Positions 7,927-16,457 of a DNA stretch of 64,000 nucleotides are shown piece after piece. Numbering within the stretch: the first letter of the stretch is position 1; each line of letters begins with the position of its first letter. Made by a program: the position numbers and the translations under genes. A model generated the notes under the pieces. That model made no database searches. It had not been told where the DNA came from and worked only from the letters and a program-made list of their open reading frames with translations. This stretch comes from Pseudomonas sp. MIACH (GTDB lineage Bacteria; Pseudomonadota; Gammaproteobacteria; Pseudomonadales; Pseudomonadaceae), in contig NZ_LHVO01000002.1 of NCBI RefSeq assembly GCF_001269925.1, forward strand, positions 434,001 through 498,000, given 5' to 3'.

Positions 7927-10290
7927 TTAGCGCAGCGTGCGTGCTGGCAACAACTTCAGCGTGCCACGGGTGTTCGCGGTCACTTCCTCATCGGTGAAAT
8001 GCGCCTGCTCATAACCCCCTTCGATATAGGTCTCGGCCTGGTCGCCATAGTGCTTGTCGAACGGCACGCCGCTTTGCCCCACCGGGTTGATGGTCAGGGC
8101 GTGTGCTACGTCAGCGAAGTCGATCAGGCGGCGGGTGGAGGGGCCGTAGGTCACCGGCCATGGTGCCGGGCCGATATTGGCGGATTGGTTATTCGGCACT
8201 TCGTGAGTGCCGGGCGCCGGGAACGGGCCGACGTTGACGATCAGGTCCAAGGGTTTCTGCGAGCCCAGCGGATGGCCGTGGGTCAGCGTATGCGCCTTGC
8301 CCCATTGCCATTGCGTCGGGTCATCGCCGAAGGTGACTTTGAGGTGCGCGAGGCTGTTGTCCCAGGCCCGCTTGACGGTGTCGGCGCGCTTGCCGTCCCA
8401 CCAGGGCGAAGCCGGGTCGGCAGCCAGGCGGGGCAGGGCGGCGTCGATCACGCGGGTCGTGAGCAGGGTCTTGAACATGCCGTCGCCCAGTTTCGGGTGG
8501 AAAGCCGCGTCGGCGAGGTTGAACAGGAACTGGTTGAACAGCGTGGCGCTGGTGGAATCCAGTGGGTAGTCACCCTTCCAGCTTGCCAACTGCTCCACCA
8601 GCTTCAACTGTGCCGGGTCCGTGACCACCTCGCGCAGTACCGGCAACAGCGGCGCCAGCAGGCGCGGGCCGAAGGCGGTGGTGGTGCCCAGTTGCAGGGC
8701 CTGGCTGTTGATCACATCCCACTTCACGCTCTTGTCGCTCAACTGCGCGTTCAACTGCTGGCCACGGTCGGCGAGGTTGTAATAACCGGGGATTTCCATG
8801 CCGGAGGGCGACACCGGCTGGGCATTGGCCGAGACCACATAGCCGCGCGCCGGGTTTTCTTCCTGCGGGTTGGCGCTGAATGGGTAGAAGCCCAGCTTGT
8901 CGGCCTGGGCGGTGCTGCCGTCGAGGATAAAGCCTGGGTGGGTGCCGGCCGGGCGAATCGGCAACTGCGCCGCCGCCCACCAGCCGATATCGCCCTTGGC
9001 GTTGGCCCAGACGATATTCAGCCCCGGCGCCGACACCTTGGCCGCCGCAGCGCGCGCCTTGGCCAGGGTGTCGGCGCGGTTGAGTTGGTAGAAACCTTCG
9101 AGGATCGGGTTCTGGGTGTCGAGGAACGCCCACCACATGGCAATCGGCGTCTTGCCGCCGTTCTCGCCGAGCACGTCATTGACGATCGGGCCGTGGGGCG
9201 ACTGGCGCAGGGTGAGGCTGACCGGTGCCTGGCCTTTGACGGCAATCTGTTGCTCGCTGCTGGTCATGTCGACCCACTGGCCGTGGTACCAGACCTGGTT
9301 GGCGTTGTCCGGGTTGACCTTCTCGGCGATCAGGTCGAGGTCGTCGTTCTGGAACATGGTCAGGCTCCAGCCGAAATCCAGGTTGTGCCCCAGGAACGCC
9401 ACGGGGACCAGCGCGTTGTGGTAGCCATACAGCTCAAACCCCGGCGCTGACAGCTGCGCTTCGTACCACACCGACGGCACCGAGAAACGGATATGCGGGT
9501 CACCGGCCAGCAGCGGTTTGCCGCTCTTGGTGCGACTGCCGCTGATGGCCCAGGCGTTGCTGCCCTCGAACTGCGGCAAGCCGTTGTCCGCCAACGCTTG
9601 TTCGCTCAGGGCGGCGAGGGCGCCGAGGGTGTTCCAGTCACTGCCGGCGAGGTTGAGGGCGCCCTTGGGTTGCCAGTCGAGGTCGAAGACTTTCAGGTAG
9701 TCGCTGCCCAGTTGGTCGCGGACGTAAGTCAGCAAGGGCTCGGTACGAAACGCAGCGGCAAAGCTGTAGGCCATGTACCCGGCGACGCTGATGGTGTCCT
9801 CGGCGGTAAACGGGCGCCTGGGGATGCCCAGCACGTCGAACTCCATCGGGCGGGCGTGGCTGTCCTGATACTGGTTGATCCCGTCCAAATAGGCTTGCAG
9901 GGCCTTCCAGTGTGGTGACTCCGGGTCCAGCTGCGCCACATAGCTGGCCGCGCGGTCGCGAATGCGCAGGCTGCGGAACAGCTTGTCGGTCTCCAGCAGC
10001 TTCGGCCCGAGCACCTCGGCCAATTCGCCACGGGCCAGGCGCCGCATGATCTCCATCTGGAACAGGCGGTCCTGGGCATGCACGTAGCCCAGGGCGCGAT
10101 ACAGGTCGGTCTCGTTCTCGGCGCGAATATGCGGCACGCCACGGTCGTCGTAGCGCACGGTGACCGAGCCTTGGAGGTTGGCCAGTTCAACCGTGCCCTG
10201 GCGGGTGGGTTGCTTGCTGTAGACGTACCAGCCCGCACCGAGGGCGATCAGCACCAGCAGAACCGCGAGAACCCGCAAGACGCGCTTCAT
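7927..10290 (-). CDS. Penicillin acylase family amidase (N-acyl-homoserine-lactone acylase-like)
   Basis: A 787-residue Ntn-hydrolase precursor exported to the periplasm; an N-terminal hydrophobic segment (VLRVLAVLLVLIALGAGWYV) follows MKR. Autocleavage is expected before the serine of EGSNAWAISGS (about residue 244), giving alpha and beta chains with that serine as nucleophile. NNQSANIGPAPWPV near the C-terminus also matches the family. Gene order suggests orthology to PA0305 (HacB), which cleaves long-chain acyl-homoserine lactones; whether this copy quenches signals or cleaves other amides cannot be read from sequence. ATG 10290 fits AAGGA spacing better than ATG 10296. Confidence 0.88.
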   Translation of the reverse strand: MKRVLRVLAVLLVLIALGAGWYVYSKQPTRQGTVELANLQGSVTVRYDDRGVPHIRAENETDLYRALGYVHAQDRLFQMEIMRRLARGELAEVLGPKLLETDKLFRSLRIRDRAASYVAQLDPESPHWKALQAYLDGINQYQDSHARPMEFDVLGIPRRPFTAEDTISVAGYMAYSFAAAFRTEPLLTYVRDQLGSDYLKVFDLDWQPKGALNLAGSDWNTLGALAALSEQALADNGLPQFEGSNAWAISGSRTKSGKPLLAGDPHIRFSVPSVWYEAQLSAPGFELYGYHNALVPVAFLGHNLDFGWSLTMFQNDDLDLIAEKVNPDNANQVWYHGQWVDMTSSEQQIAVKGQAPVSLTLRQSPHGPIVNDVLGENGGKTPIAMWWAFLDTQNPILEGFYQLNRADTLAKARAAAAKVSAPGLNIVWANAKGDIGWWAAAQLPIRPAGTHPGFILDGSTAQADKLGFYPFSANPQEENPARGYVVSANAQPVSPSGMEIPGYYNLADRGQQLNAQLSDKSVKWDVINSQALQLGTTTAFGPRLLAPLLPVLREVVTDPAQLKLVEQLASWKGDYPLDSTSATLFNQFLFNLADAAFHPKLGDGMFKTLLTTRVIDAALPRLAADPASPWWDGKRADTVKRAWDNSLAHLKVTFGDDPTQWQWGKAHTLTHGHPLGSQKPLDLIVNVGPFPAPGTHEVPNNQSANIGPAPWPVTYGPSTRRLIDFADVAHALTINPVGQSGVPFDKHYGDQAETYIEGGYEQAHFTDEEVTANTRGTLKLLPARTLR

Positions 10291-10319
10291 GGACATTCCT
10301 TACCGAGAGTGGGGACGAG

Positions 10320-10895
10320 CTACAGATCTTTCGACCACGAACAATAGCAGCCCACCGCCAGGGTGTGCGTGGCATTCACCGCTCGGCCGGCTTCAAGGGC
10401 TTTCAGGATCGGCTCGATAAAACTGTTATTGGAATTGCACGTCAGCCCTTCGCTGTAGGGCCCGAAATACGCGAGCTTGCCGGTGCGGTCCCAGATGCCC
10501 ACGGCCGGGCTGGCCGGCACCTGGTCGGCGCCAGGCAGGGCGGTGAGGGTTTTCATCTGGCGCAGGTTGTCGGGCAACTGGCCGTGGCTGCCGGCTTTTT
10601 GCAGGGCATAGAACTCGACGCCCTGGGGCGCGTACTGCTCGATCAACTCGCCCAGGTGCTGCTGGTTGCCGACATTGCAGGGGCAAGCCGGATCCCAGAA
10701 GTGCACCAGGCGGATCGGCCCGGGGCCTGCGAGTTCAGCGGGCAGTTGCAGGGCATCGCCGGAAAACACTGCCGTGTGTTCACTGAAAGCGCGCAGGTAG
10801 CGGCCCTGGAACCAGTCATACGCCGCCCACAGCACGCCGGCGCAGATGATCAGGATCAGGCTGGCGAACAGGGCGTTACGGTAAGGCTGTCGCAT
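10320..10895 (-). CDS. Membrane-anchored thioredoxin-like protein (DUF6436-type)
   Basis: A 191-residue protein with one N-terminal transmembrane anchor (ALFASLILIICAGVLWAAY), then a thioredoxin-like fold: LVHFWDPACPCNVGNQQHL carries a CPCN motif where thioredoxins have CxxC. Later cysteines occur in LTCNSNNSF and GCYCSW. It probably acts on the periplasmic side, but no partner or substrate can be named. GAGGAT lies upstream of ATG 10895. It is the first gene of a likely two-gene unit with the acylase (about 30 nt gap), which suggests a role in folding or maturation of that exported enzyme; this is inference only. Confidence 0.75.
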   Translation of the reverse strand: MRQPYRNALFASLILIICAGVLWAAYDWFQGRYLRAFSEHTAVFSGDALQLPAELAGPGPIRLVHFWDPACPCNVGNQQHLGELIEQYAPQGVEFYALQKAGSHGQLPDNLRQMKTLTALPGADQVPASPAVGIWDRTGKLAYFGPYSEGLTCNSNNSFIEPILKALEAGRAVNATHTLAVGCYCSWSKDL

Positions 10896-10994
10896 TCGGA
10901 TCTATCCTCGCAGGTCGCGTAGCTTGCCATGCTTGTCCTGACAGATGAATATCGCAGCTCGATATTCATCTTCGCCGCAAGTCTGGAACCCTTT

Positions 10995-11936
10995 ATGCCT
11001 GTGACCTTTGACCCTGATCACCTTCGTGAAAGCCTGCGGCCCCTGGTGGATGCGCAACCGCTTTCAGCTGAAGCGCGGGTCTACCAGCGTTTCTACGGAC
11101 TGGACCTGAGTGCGCGCAAAGTCCCGGCTGTGAGTCAGCTGGGGCGTTTCGAGGTGGAGGGATTTGAGGTGGTTGCCCAGGTGTGGCGGCCGCCTGTGCC
11201 GGTGGCCACGATGTTTATGTTTCACGGCTTCTACGACCATATGGGCCTGTATCGCCATGTGGTCGACTGGGCATTGGACCAGGGCTTCGTGGTGATCGCC
11301 TGCGACTTGCCGGGCCACGGCTTATCCAGTGGCGAGCGTGCCAGCATTGATGATTTTGCGGTGTATCAGGCGGTGGTGCGGGCGCTGTTTGCTCAGGCCC
11401 AGGCGCTGCAATTGCCACAGCCCTGGCACTTGTTCGGGCAAAGCACCGGCGGCGCGGTGGTGGTGGACCACTTGCTCAACCATGGCGCTGACAGCCCGGC
11501 CCAAGGCAAGACTTTCCTGTTGTCACCGCTGGTGCGACCGCGTGCGTGGGGATGGTCGCAGCTCAGCTATTACCTGTTGCGCCCGTTCGTCAAAGGCATC
11601 GCGCGGCGTTTCAGCGAGAACACCCACGACCCGGCGTTCAAACCGTTCCTGGAAGCCGACCCGCTTCAGCCGCGCCAACTGCCAACCGCCTGGGTGGGCG
11701 CGCTGGCGCGCTGGATCAAACGCATCGAAGCCGCCCCGCGCAGCCCACGGCGGCCGGTGATTGTGCAGGGTGAGGAAGACATGACGGTGGACTGGCAGCA
11801 CAACTTGCAGGTGCTGCGGGGCAAGTTCGACCAGCCCGAAGTATTGATGCTGCCGCGTGGCCGGCATCACCTGGCGAATGAGATTCCGGAGATTCGTGAA
11901 GAGTACTTTCGGTATTTGACGGACCATCTGAAATAA
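10995..11936 (+). CDS. Alpha/beta hydrolase (serine aminopeptidase S33/lysophospholipase-like)
   Basis: A 313-residue alpha/beta-fold hydrolase. The oxyanion-hole region is MFMFHGFYDHMGLYRH, the nucleophile elbow is LFGQSTGGAVV (Ser in GQSTGG), and the C-terminal acid and histidine appear to be in GEEDMTVDW and RGRHHLANE. This pattern matches the Hydrolase_4 group, which includes monoacylglycerol lipases. No signal peptide is visible from ATG 10995, so it is probably cytoplasmic. An upstream in-frame ATG at 10929 is less likely because homologues begin near MPVTFDPD. The natural substrate is unknown. Confidence 0.82.
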   Translation: MPVTFDPDHLRESLRPLVDAQPLSAEARVYQRFYGLDLSARKVPAVSQLGRFEVEGFEVVAQVWRPPVPVATMFMFHGFYDHMGLYRHVVDWALDQGFVVIACDLPGHGLSSGERASIDDFAVYQAVVRALFAQAQALQLPQPWHLFGQSTGGAVVVDHLLNHGADSPAQGKTFLLSPLVRPRAWGWSQLSYYLLRPFVKGIARRFSENTHDPAFKPFLEADPLQPRQLPTAWVGALARWIKRIEAAPRSPRRPVIVQGEEDMTVDWQHNLQVLRGKFDQPEVLMLPRGRHHLANEIPEIREEYFRYLTDHLK

Positions 11937-11943
11937 CACGGTG

Positions 11944-11978
11944 AAAATGTGGGAGGGGGCTTGCCCCTCCCACATTTT
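11944..11978. terminator. Single REP palindrome acting as bidirectional terminator
   Basis: AAAATGTGGGAGGGG, a short CTT-containing loop, then CCCCTCCCACATTTT: a GC-rich stem flanked by an A-run on one side and a T-run on the other. It lies between convergent genes (hydrolase ending 11936, DUF2059 gene ending 11979). It is a lone REP of the GTGGGAGGGGGC family whose two half-sites fold on each other. Confidence 0.75.
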
Positions 11979-12731
11979 CTACTGCGCCAGGCTTGAGGTG
12001 CTCTGGCCGACCGCAAGTCCTGCGCGAATCGCCGCCAACGCCGCCTGGTAATACGCCTTACCCTGCGGCGACTCCGCAAACGTCGCGAACTCTTCCAGCT
12101 CCGGGTCGGACAGATCCCGATAGACGTACAGCAGGGTGTTGTTCAGATCATTCCCAATCTGTTGCATCAGCCGCTCACGCTGCCCATTCAACATGCCCTG
12201 GGCCTGACCCCCACCCAGCAGGCCGGGGATCATCTGGCTCAAACTGTCAGCCGCTACACCGGCAATCGCCAGGCTCACTTCGGCGCCGGCTTCACGGGCG
12301 GGCAGGGCTTGGGCCAGGTGGCCGATGATCAGGCTGCGGGTGGCGTCGGCTTCGATCTTGGGCAGGCCCTGGGCATTTTTTGCCAGTTGGTCGCGGCGCG
12401 TGGCCAGCAATTCGGCGGCGACGATCTTGCGACCCAGCGGCGACTGGAAGAACGCCAGGGCAGGCGCTGGGTCTGCCAGGTTCTTGCGCAATTGCGCCTC
12501 GGCACGCTGGTCCATGGCCTGGGCGGCAAAGCGCTTATTGCTGTTGTCCACCAGCGCCTGGTACACCGCCGGCGGCAGGCTATTGCGGTAGCGTTGCTGG
12601 GCGGCACTGAGGGCGTCATTGAAATGTGCACGTTGTTCGGCCCAGCCAGCGACCTTGTACAACTGGTCATGACCGTCTGCCCAGGCGGGCAAAACGCAGA
12701 ACATCAGCAAGGAAAAAAACAAACGACGCAT
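11979..12731 (-). CDS. Secreted DUF2059-type protein
   Basis: A 250-residue protein with a signal peptide of about 18 residues (MRRLFFSLLMFCVLPAWA). The mature part is mostly alpha-helical, and the C-terminal part has the DUF2059 look: LSDPELEEFATFAESPQGKA followed by a short tail, where the pattern E-F-Y/S-P-x-G-K recurs. An internal copy of the theme occurs at ALAFFQSPLGRKIV, so two related helical units may be present. Function is unknown; likely periplasmic. AGGAGT sits close upstream of the ATG. It is divergent from the 2OG oxygenase gene. Confidence 0.75.
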   Translation of the reverse strand: MRRLFFSLLMFCVLPAWADGHDQLYKVAGWAEQRAHFNDALSAAQQRYRNSLPPAVYQALVDNSNKRFAAQAMDQRAEAQLRKNLADPAPALAFFQSPLGRKIVAAELLATRRDQLAKNAQGLPKIEADATRSLIIGHLAQALPAREAGAEVSLAIAGVAADSLSQMIPGLLGGGQAQGMLNGQRERLMQQIGNDLNNTLLYVYRDLSDPELEEFATFAESPQGKAYYQAALAAIRAGLAVGQSTSSLAQ

Positions 12732-12862
12732 ATGGACTCCTGTCAGTCGGCCACTATTGTCCGTGTCGGGCGTAGGATTTGTCGAGAAGTCCTATCGGTC
12801 ACCTGACTAAAGTGTATTCAGACGCTCGGCGGCTCTGTCGGATTCACAGGCGTATGGATACT

Positions 12863-13495
12863 ATGCGCGCCATGCAAATACCCCTCGATCACCCCCTGCT
12901 GCAACGCATCGTTGATGACCTGGCCGAAAAAGGCTGGTCGCAGCAGAACGGCTTCCTGCCCCAGGCTCTGACCCTGGAACTGGCGGCTGAGTGCCGTAAA
13001 CGTGCGGCCGAGGGCGAGTTGGCCCCCGCAGCGGTGGGGCGTGGACCGGCCCAGGAGATTCGCGAGGGCATTCGCGGCGACCATATCCAGTGGCTGGAGG
13101 AGGGCGACGCGGCGGTCTGCGACAGCTATATGGCGGTGATGGACAGCCTGCGCCTGGCGATGAACCGTGGTTTGTTCCTCGGCCTTGAGGATTTCGAAAG
13201 CCACTTCGCGATGTATCCGCCTGGCGCGTTTTACCTGCGGCACCTGGACCGTTTTCGCGACGATGATCGGCGCATGGTGTCGGCGGTGATCTACTTGAAC
13301 GACGCCTGGCTGCCCGAGCACGGCGGCCAGTTGCGCATGTACCTCAAGGACGGTGTCGAATACGATGTGGTCCCCACTGGCGGATGCCTGGTGGTGTTTC
13401 TGTCGGGCGAGGTGCCCCACGAAGTCATGCCCGCCACGCGCGAACGGCTGTCCCTCACCGGCTGGTTTCGCCGGCGCGGCAACGAGCCGTTTTAA
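12863..13495 (+). CDS. 2-oxoglutarate/Fe(II) oxygenase (prolyl 4-hydroxylase-like)
   Basis: About 210 residues with the jelly-roll dioxygenase iron triad. The HxD is in FYLRHLDRFRDDDRR, the distal histidine in GEVPHEVMPATRERLS, and the following arginine would bind 2-oxoglutarate. The core VSAVIYLNDAWLPEHGGQLR is typical of PKHD/P4Hc-type enzymes in Pseudomonas. The substrate is unknown; it could be a protein side chain. Three in-frame ATGs (12854, 12863, 12872) are possible starts and no ribosome site settles the choice. It is followed after two bases by the DUF523 gene, so the two are probably co-translated. Confidence 0.85.
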   Translation: MRAMQIPLDHPLLQRIVDDLAEKGWSQQNGFLPQALTLELAAECRKRAAEGELAPAAVGRGPAQEIREGIRGDHIQWLEEGDAAVCDSYMAVMDSLRLAMNRGLFLGLEDFESHFAMYPPGAFYLRHLDRFRDDDRRMVSAVIYLNDAWLPEHGGQLRMYLKDGVEYDVVPTGGCLVVFLSGEVPHEVMPATRERLSLTGWFRRRGNEPF

Positions 13496-13497
13496 CC

Positions 13498-13980
13498 ATG
13501 CAAAAGATTCTTGTCAGCCGCTGCCTGCTCGGCCACAAGGTGCGCTACGACGGCGGGGCCAGCGGGCCGTTCGATCAACTGGCGGCGTGGCAGGCTGAAG
13601 GTCGTGTGATTGCGATCTGCCCGGAAGTGTCGGGCGGTTTGCCGACGCCCAGGCCCTCTGCCGAGATTCCGGGCGGGCAGGGCATTGATGTGTGGGAAGG
13701 GCGTGCCCAGGTGCTCACTGCCGACGGTGAAGACTTCAGCGCCGCCTTCCTCGACGGCGCCCGCCAGGCCTTGGCGCTGGTGCAGCGCCACCACATCCGC
13801 ATTGCCGTGCTCAAGGCCAATAGCCCGTCCTGCGGCAACCTGCTGACCTATGACGGAACCTTTACCGGTGTAAAGGTCAGCGGCGAGGGCGTAACGGCGG
13901 CGCTGCTCAAGCGCCACGGCGTGCAGGTGTTCAGTGAGCTGGAGTTGCCTGAGGCGGCACAGGCGTTGGCGCGTCTGTAG
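13498..13980 (+). CDS. DUF523 domain-containing protein
   Basis: A 160-residue protein spanning the whole DUF523 family: SRCLLGHKVRYDGGASG near the N-terminus, CPEVSGGLPTPRPSAEI (about residues 40-57), then KANSPSCGN (about 110-118). The three conserved cysteines suggest metal or FeS binding; the function is not established. ATG 13498 follows the upstream stop by two bases with no separate ribosome site, pointing to translational coupling with the oxygenase. Its 3' end overlaps the convergent solute-binding gene by 50 nt. Confidence 0.85.
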   Translation: MQKILVSRCLLGHKVRYDGGASGPFDQLAAWQAEGRVIAICPEVSGGLPTPRPSAEIPGGQGIDVWEGRAQVLTADGEDFSAAFLDGARQALALVQRHHIRIAVLKANSPSCGNLLTYDGTFTGVKVSGEGVTAALLKRHGVQVFSELELPEAAQALARL

Positions 13981-14455
13981 GGGCGTCGCCTTCGAACCAC
14001 TTGTGCGACAGCGCCTTTAATCGGCCATCGTCCTTCACCCGCTTCAAGGCGCCGTCCAAACTCGTCTTGAAGGCCGGGTTGCCCTTCTGGAACGGGATCG
14101 CCAACTCAGGCTGCTCGTGATAAGCCTCGCTGAAATCGAACCGATCCTTAAGCTCGGCAGTCATAGCGATATGGTTGATGGCCACATCGTATTTGCCGGT
14201 TGAGACCCCAGGCAGCAGGTCGGCGTCATCGGTGGTGATAAATGAGGGACGCACGTCCATTTCTTTTGCCAGCAGTTCACCCAGCTCGACTTCAAAACCG
14301 GTGAGTTTGTCGCCTTCCTTGAAGTTGTACGGTGGGGTATTGGCTTCAAGGGCGATGCGCAGCTCGCCGCGATCGTTTACATCGTCGATCAGTTCGGCAT
14401 GGGCCAAGGGGCTCAGAAGGGGTAGCAAAAGTAACAGGCCAGGCGAAAAGCGCAT
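13931..14455 (-). CDS. Shortened family-3 solute-binding protein (internal deletion)
   Basis: 174 residues, against about 250 usual for amino-acid binding proteins of the SBP_bac_3 family. A signal peptide (MRFSPGLLLLLPLLSPLAHA) and lobe 1 are normal: LRIALEANTPPYNF, LTGFEVELGELLAKEM, YDVAINHIAMTAELKDRFD. After FSEAYHEQPELAIPF it jumps directly to the C-terminal helix block (LDGALKRVKDDGRLKALSHKWF). The lobe-2 core, roughly 85-90 residues, is missing, yet the frame is kept. A transport role is doubtful because the ligand is normally clamped between both lobes, and no permease or ATPase gene is adjacent. ATG 14455 has AGGAG five bases upstream. Confidence 0.75.
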   Translation of the reverse strand: MRFSPGLLLLLPLLSPLAHAELIDDVNDRGELRIALEANTPPYNFKEGDKLTGFEVELGELLAKEMDVRPSFITTDDADLLPGVSTGKYDVAINHIAMTAELKDRFDFSEAYHEQPELAIPFQKGNPAFKTSLDGALKRVKDDGRLKALSHKWFEGDAPTDAPTPVPPQATPAH

Positions 14456-14589
14456 GGTCACTCCTAGAGAATTCGAATGTGCGAGGCGCCGATCAGCATC
14501 GCTTTGCTATGGTGGTGAGTGCCTTTGACAGCAATTTGTCGCGAAGTTGTCAGAACCCTACAGATTTCACAAAAAAACTGGAGAAGCGA

Positions 14590-15030
14590 ATGAAAGCCCT
14601 ATTGTCCCGTGCAACGATTGCCAGCCTGTTGCTGGGTGCCTCGATGTTGGCGAATGCCGCCGACGTTCCGCGTACCCCCGCGCCCAAAGGGGCTGAGGTG
14701 TTTATCGTCTCGCCCAAAGATGGCGCGACCGTCGACAAAACCTTCACCGTGAAGTTTGGCGTCAAGGGCCTGGACCTGGAGCCGATCGACAAACAAGTCC
14801 CCAACGCCGGTCACCATCACCTGCTGGTAGACCAGGATGTGCAGTCGCTCAAGGCCGATGAAGCCATTCCAGCCACCGCCACGTCGATTCACTTCGGTAA
14901 GGCGCAGACTGAAACCGAGCTGACCCTGACGCCAGGCAAGCACACCCTGCAACTGGTGGCTGGCGACAATGTGCATCGCCAGTTCGACCCGACTGTAGCC
15001 TCGAAAGTCATCACGGTTAACGTCAAGTAA
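14590..15030 (+). CDS. Periplasmic DUF4399 domain protein
   Basis: 146 residues with a signal peptide (MKALLSRATIASLLLGASM ... ANA-AD). The mature region has the DUF4399 pattern: VFIVSPKDGATVDKTFTVKF, then GHHHLLVD and the closing TPGKHTLQLVAGD. It reads as a small beta-sandwich; the HHH cluster might bind metal. Function is unknown. ATG 14590 follows GAGAAGCGA. The gene ends at a strong bidirectional terminator shared with serA. Confidence 0.82.
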   Translation: MKALLSRATIASLLLGASMLANAADVPRTPAPKGAEVFIVSPKDGATVDKTFTVKFGVKGLDLEPIDKQVPNAGHHHLLVDQDVQSLKADEAIPATATSIHFGKAQTETELTLTPGKHTLQLVAGDNVHRQFDPTVASKVITVNVK

Positions 15031-15043
15031 GATTTGTTCAGAC

Positions 15044-15080
15044 AAAAAATGGGAGACCCCTGCGGGTCTCCCATTTTTTT
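15044..15080. terminator. Bidirectional intrinsic terminator
   Basis: AAAAAATGGGAGACCC, a CTGC loop, then GGGTCTCCCATTTTTTT: a perfect stem with A-run and T-run on opposite sides. It lies between the convergent DUF4399 and serA genes and should end both transcripts. Confidence 0.92.
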
Positions 15081-15097
15081 GTGCAGCGTTTGCAGCG

Positions 15098-16327
15098 TTA
15101 GAACAACACGCGGCTACGGATAGTGCCGTTGATGTGCTGCAGCTTTTCTTGCGCCAGGTCCGAGTACTCGGCGTCGACGTCGATCACCACGTAGCCGACC
15201 TTCTCGTTGGTCTGCAGGAACTGACCGGAGATGTTGATGCCGTTTTCCGCGAACACCTTGTTGATCTCCATCATCACGCCAGGGATGTTCTGGTGGATGT
15301 GCAGCAGGCGGTGCTTGCCAGGGTGAGCCGGCAGGGCCACTTCCGGGAAGTTGACCGACGATACCGAGGTACCGTTGTCGCTGTACTTGACCAGTTTCTC
15401 CGACACTTCCAGGCCGATGTTGGCTTGGGCTTCGGCAGTGGAACCACCGATGTGCGGGGTCAGGATCACGTTGTCCAGGCCACGCAGCGGGCTTTCGAAG
15501 ATGTCGTCGTTGGAGCGTGGCTCCACCGGGAACACGTCGATTGCCGCGCCGATCAGGTGCTTGTCCTTGATCGCGTCGGCCAGGGCGTCCAACTCGACCA
15601 CGGTGCCGCGTGCCGCGTTGATCAGGATGCCGCCTTTCTTGATGGCGCGGATTTCCTTCTCGCCGATCATCCACTGGGTCTCAGCGGTTTCCGGAACGTG
15701 CAGGGTGACGATGTCGGACATGCCCAGCAGTTCGGTCAGGCTCGACACCTGGGTGGCGTTGCCCAATGGCAGCTTGGTCAGGGTGTCGTAGAAGAACACC
15801 TGCATGCCCAGGCCTTCGGCCAGTACCGACAGTTGCGTGCCGATCGAACCGTAACCGACGATACCCAGCTTCTTGCCACGGATTTCGAAGGAGTTGGCCG
15901 CGCTCTTGATCCAGCCGCCACGGTGGCAGGAAGCGTTCTTCTCAGGGATACCGCGCAACAGCAGGATGGCCTCGGCCAGCACCAGCTCCGCGACGGAACG
16001 GGTGTTGGAGTACGGGGCATTGAACACTGCGATGCCGCGCTCGCGCGCTGCGTTGAGGTCGACCTGGTTGGTGCCGATGCAGAAACAGCCAACTGCCACG
16101 AGCTTCTTGGCGTGATCGAAGATCTCTTCGGTCAGTTGAGTGCGGGAGCGAATGCCGATGAAGTGTGCATCGGCGATCTTTTCCTTGAGCTGGGCTTCCG
16201 GCAGAGAACTGGTGATGTACTCAATGCTGGTGTACCCGGCAGCTTTCAGAACGTCGACAGCCGATGGGTGGACGCCTTCCAGAAGAAGGAACTTGATCTT
16301 GCTCTTATCGAGAGAAGTCTTGCTCAT
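15098..16327 (-). CDS. serA: D-3-phosphoglycerate dehydrogenase
   Basis: A 409-residue NAD-dependent enzyme that oxidises 3-phosphoglycerate to 3-phosphohydroxypyruvate, the first step of serine synthesis. The Rossmann motif is GIVGYGSIGTQLSVLAEGLG (about residues 155-175). Substrate and catalytic segments include SNTRSVAEL, INAARGTVV and LTPHIGGSTAEAQ. The C-terminal 80 residues are an ACT regulatory domain (HRLLHIHQNIPGVMMEIN). ATG 16327 gives MSKTSLDKSKIKFLLLEG, the usual start; an in-frame extension to 16378 is rejected. It is divergent from the D-2-hydroxyglutarate dehydrogenase gene; SerA also makes D-2-hydroxyglutarate by reducing 2-oxoglutarate. Confidence 0.97.
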   Translation of the reverse strand: MSKTSLDKSKIKFLLLEGVHPSAVDVLKAAGYTSIEYITSSLPEAQLKEKIADAHFIGIRSRTQLTEEIFDHAKKLVAVGCFCIGTNQVDLNAARERGIAVFNAPYSNTRSVAELVLAEAILLLRGIPEKNASCHRGGWIKSAANSFEIRGKKLGIVGYGSIGTQLSVLAEGLGMQVFFYDTLTKLPLGNATQVSSLTELLGMSDIVTLHVPETAETQWMIGEKEIRAIKKGGILINAARGTVVELDALADAIKDKHLIGAAIDVFPVEPRSNDDIFESPLRGLDNVILTPHIGGSTAEAQANIGLEVSEKLVKYSDNGTSVSSVNFPEVALPAHPGKHRLLHIHQNIPGVMMEINKVFAENGINISGQFLQTNEKVGYVVIDVDAEYSDLAQEKLQHINGTIRSRVLF

Positions 16328-16443
16328 CTGCGTAAACCTGTATCCCGGAGAAAAATGGCAGGGAATCGAGCAGCGCAAGCTGACCCGGACGGCAGGAAAG
16401 CCGTCACCGCAGAAACGCCCTTGGGCTCTGTCCTGCGGGGGCG

Positions 16444-16457
16444 GTATGCTAGCATAC
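16444..16457. promoter_or_regulatory. Perfect 14-bp palindrome between serA and D2HGDH gene
   Basis: GTATGCTAGCATAC, a perfect 14-bp palindrome flanked by GC-rich half-complementary bases (GGGGCG and CGCCCC), in the 205-bp divergent intergenic region. It could be an operator for a dimeric regulator of one or both genes. No regulator gene is adjacent. Confidence 0.45.

Noticed and set aside
7999..9450. 483-codon plus-strand open frame opposite the penicillin acylase gene
   Set aside because: Antisense shadow; the minus-strand gene has the Ntn nucleophile and family motifs throughout.
16444..16457. Palindrome near serA as a phage attachment site
   Set aside because: No integrase, tRNA or second copy of the sequence lies in the window.
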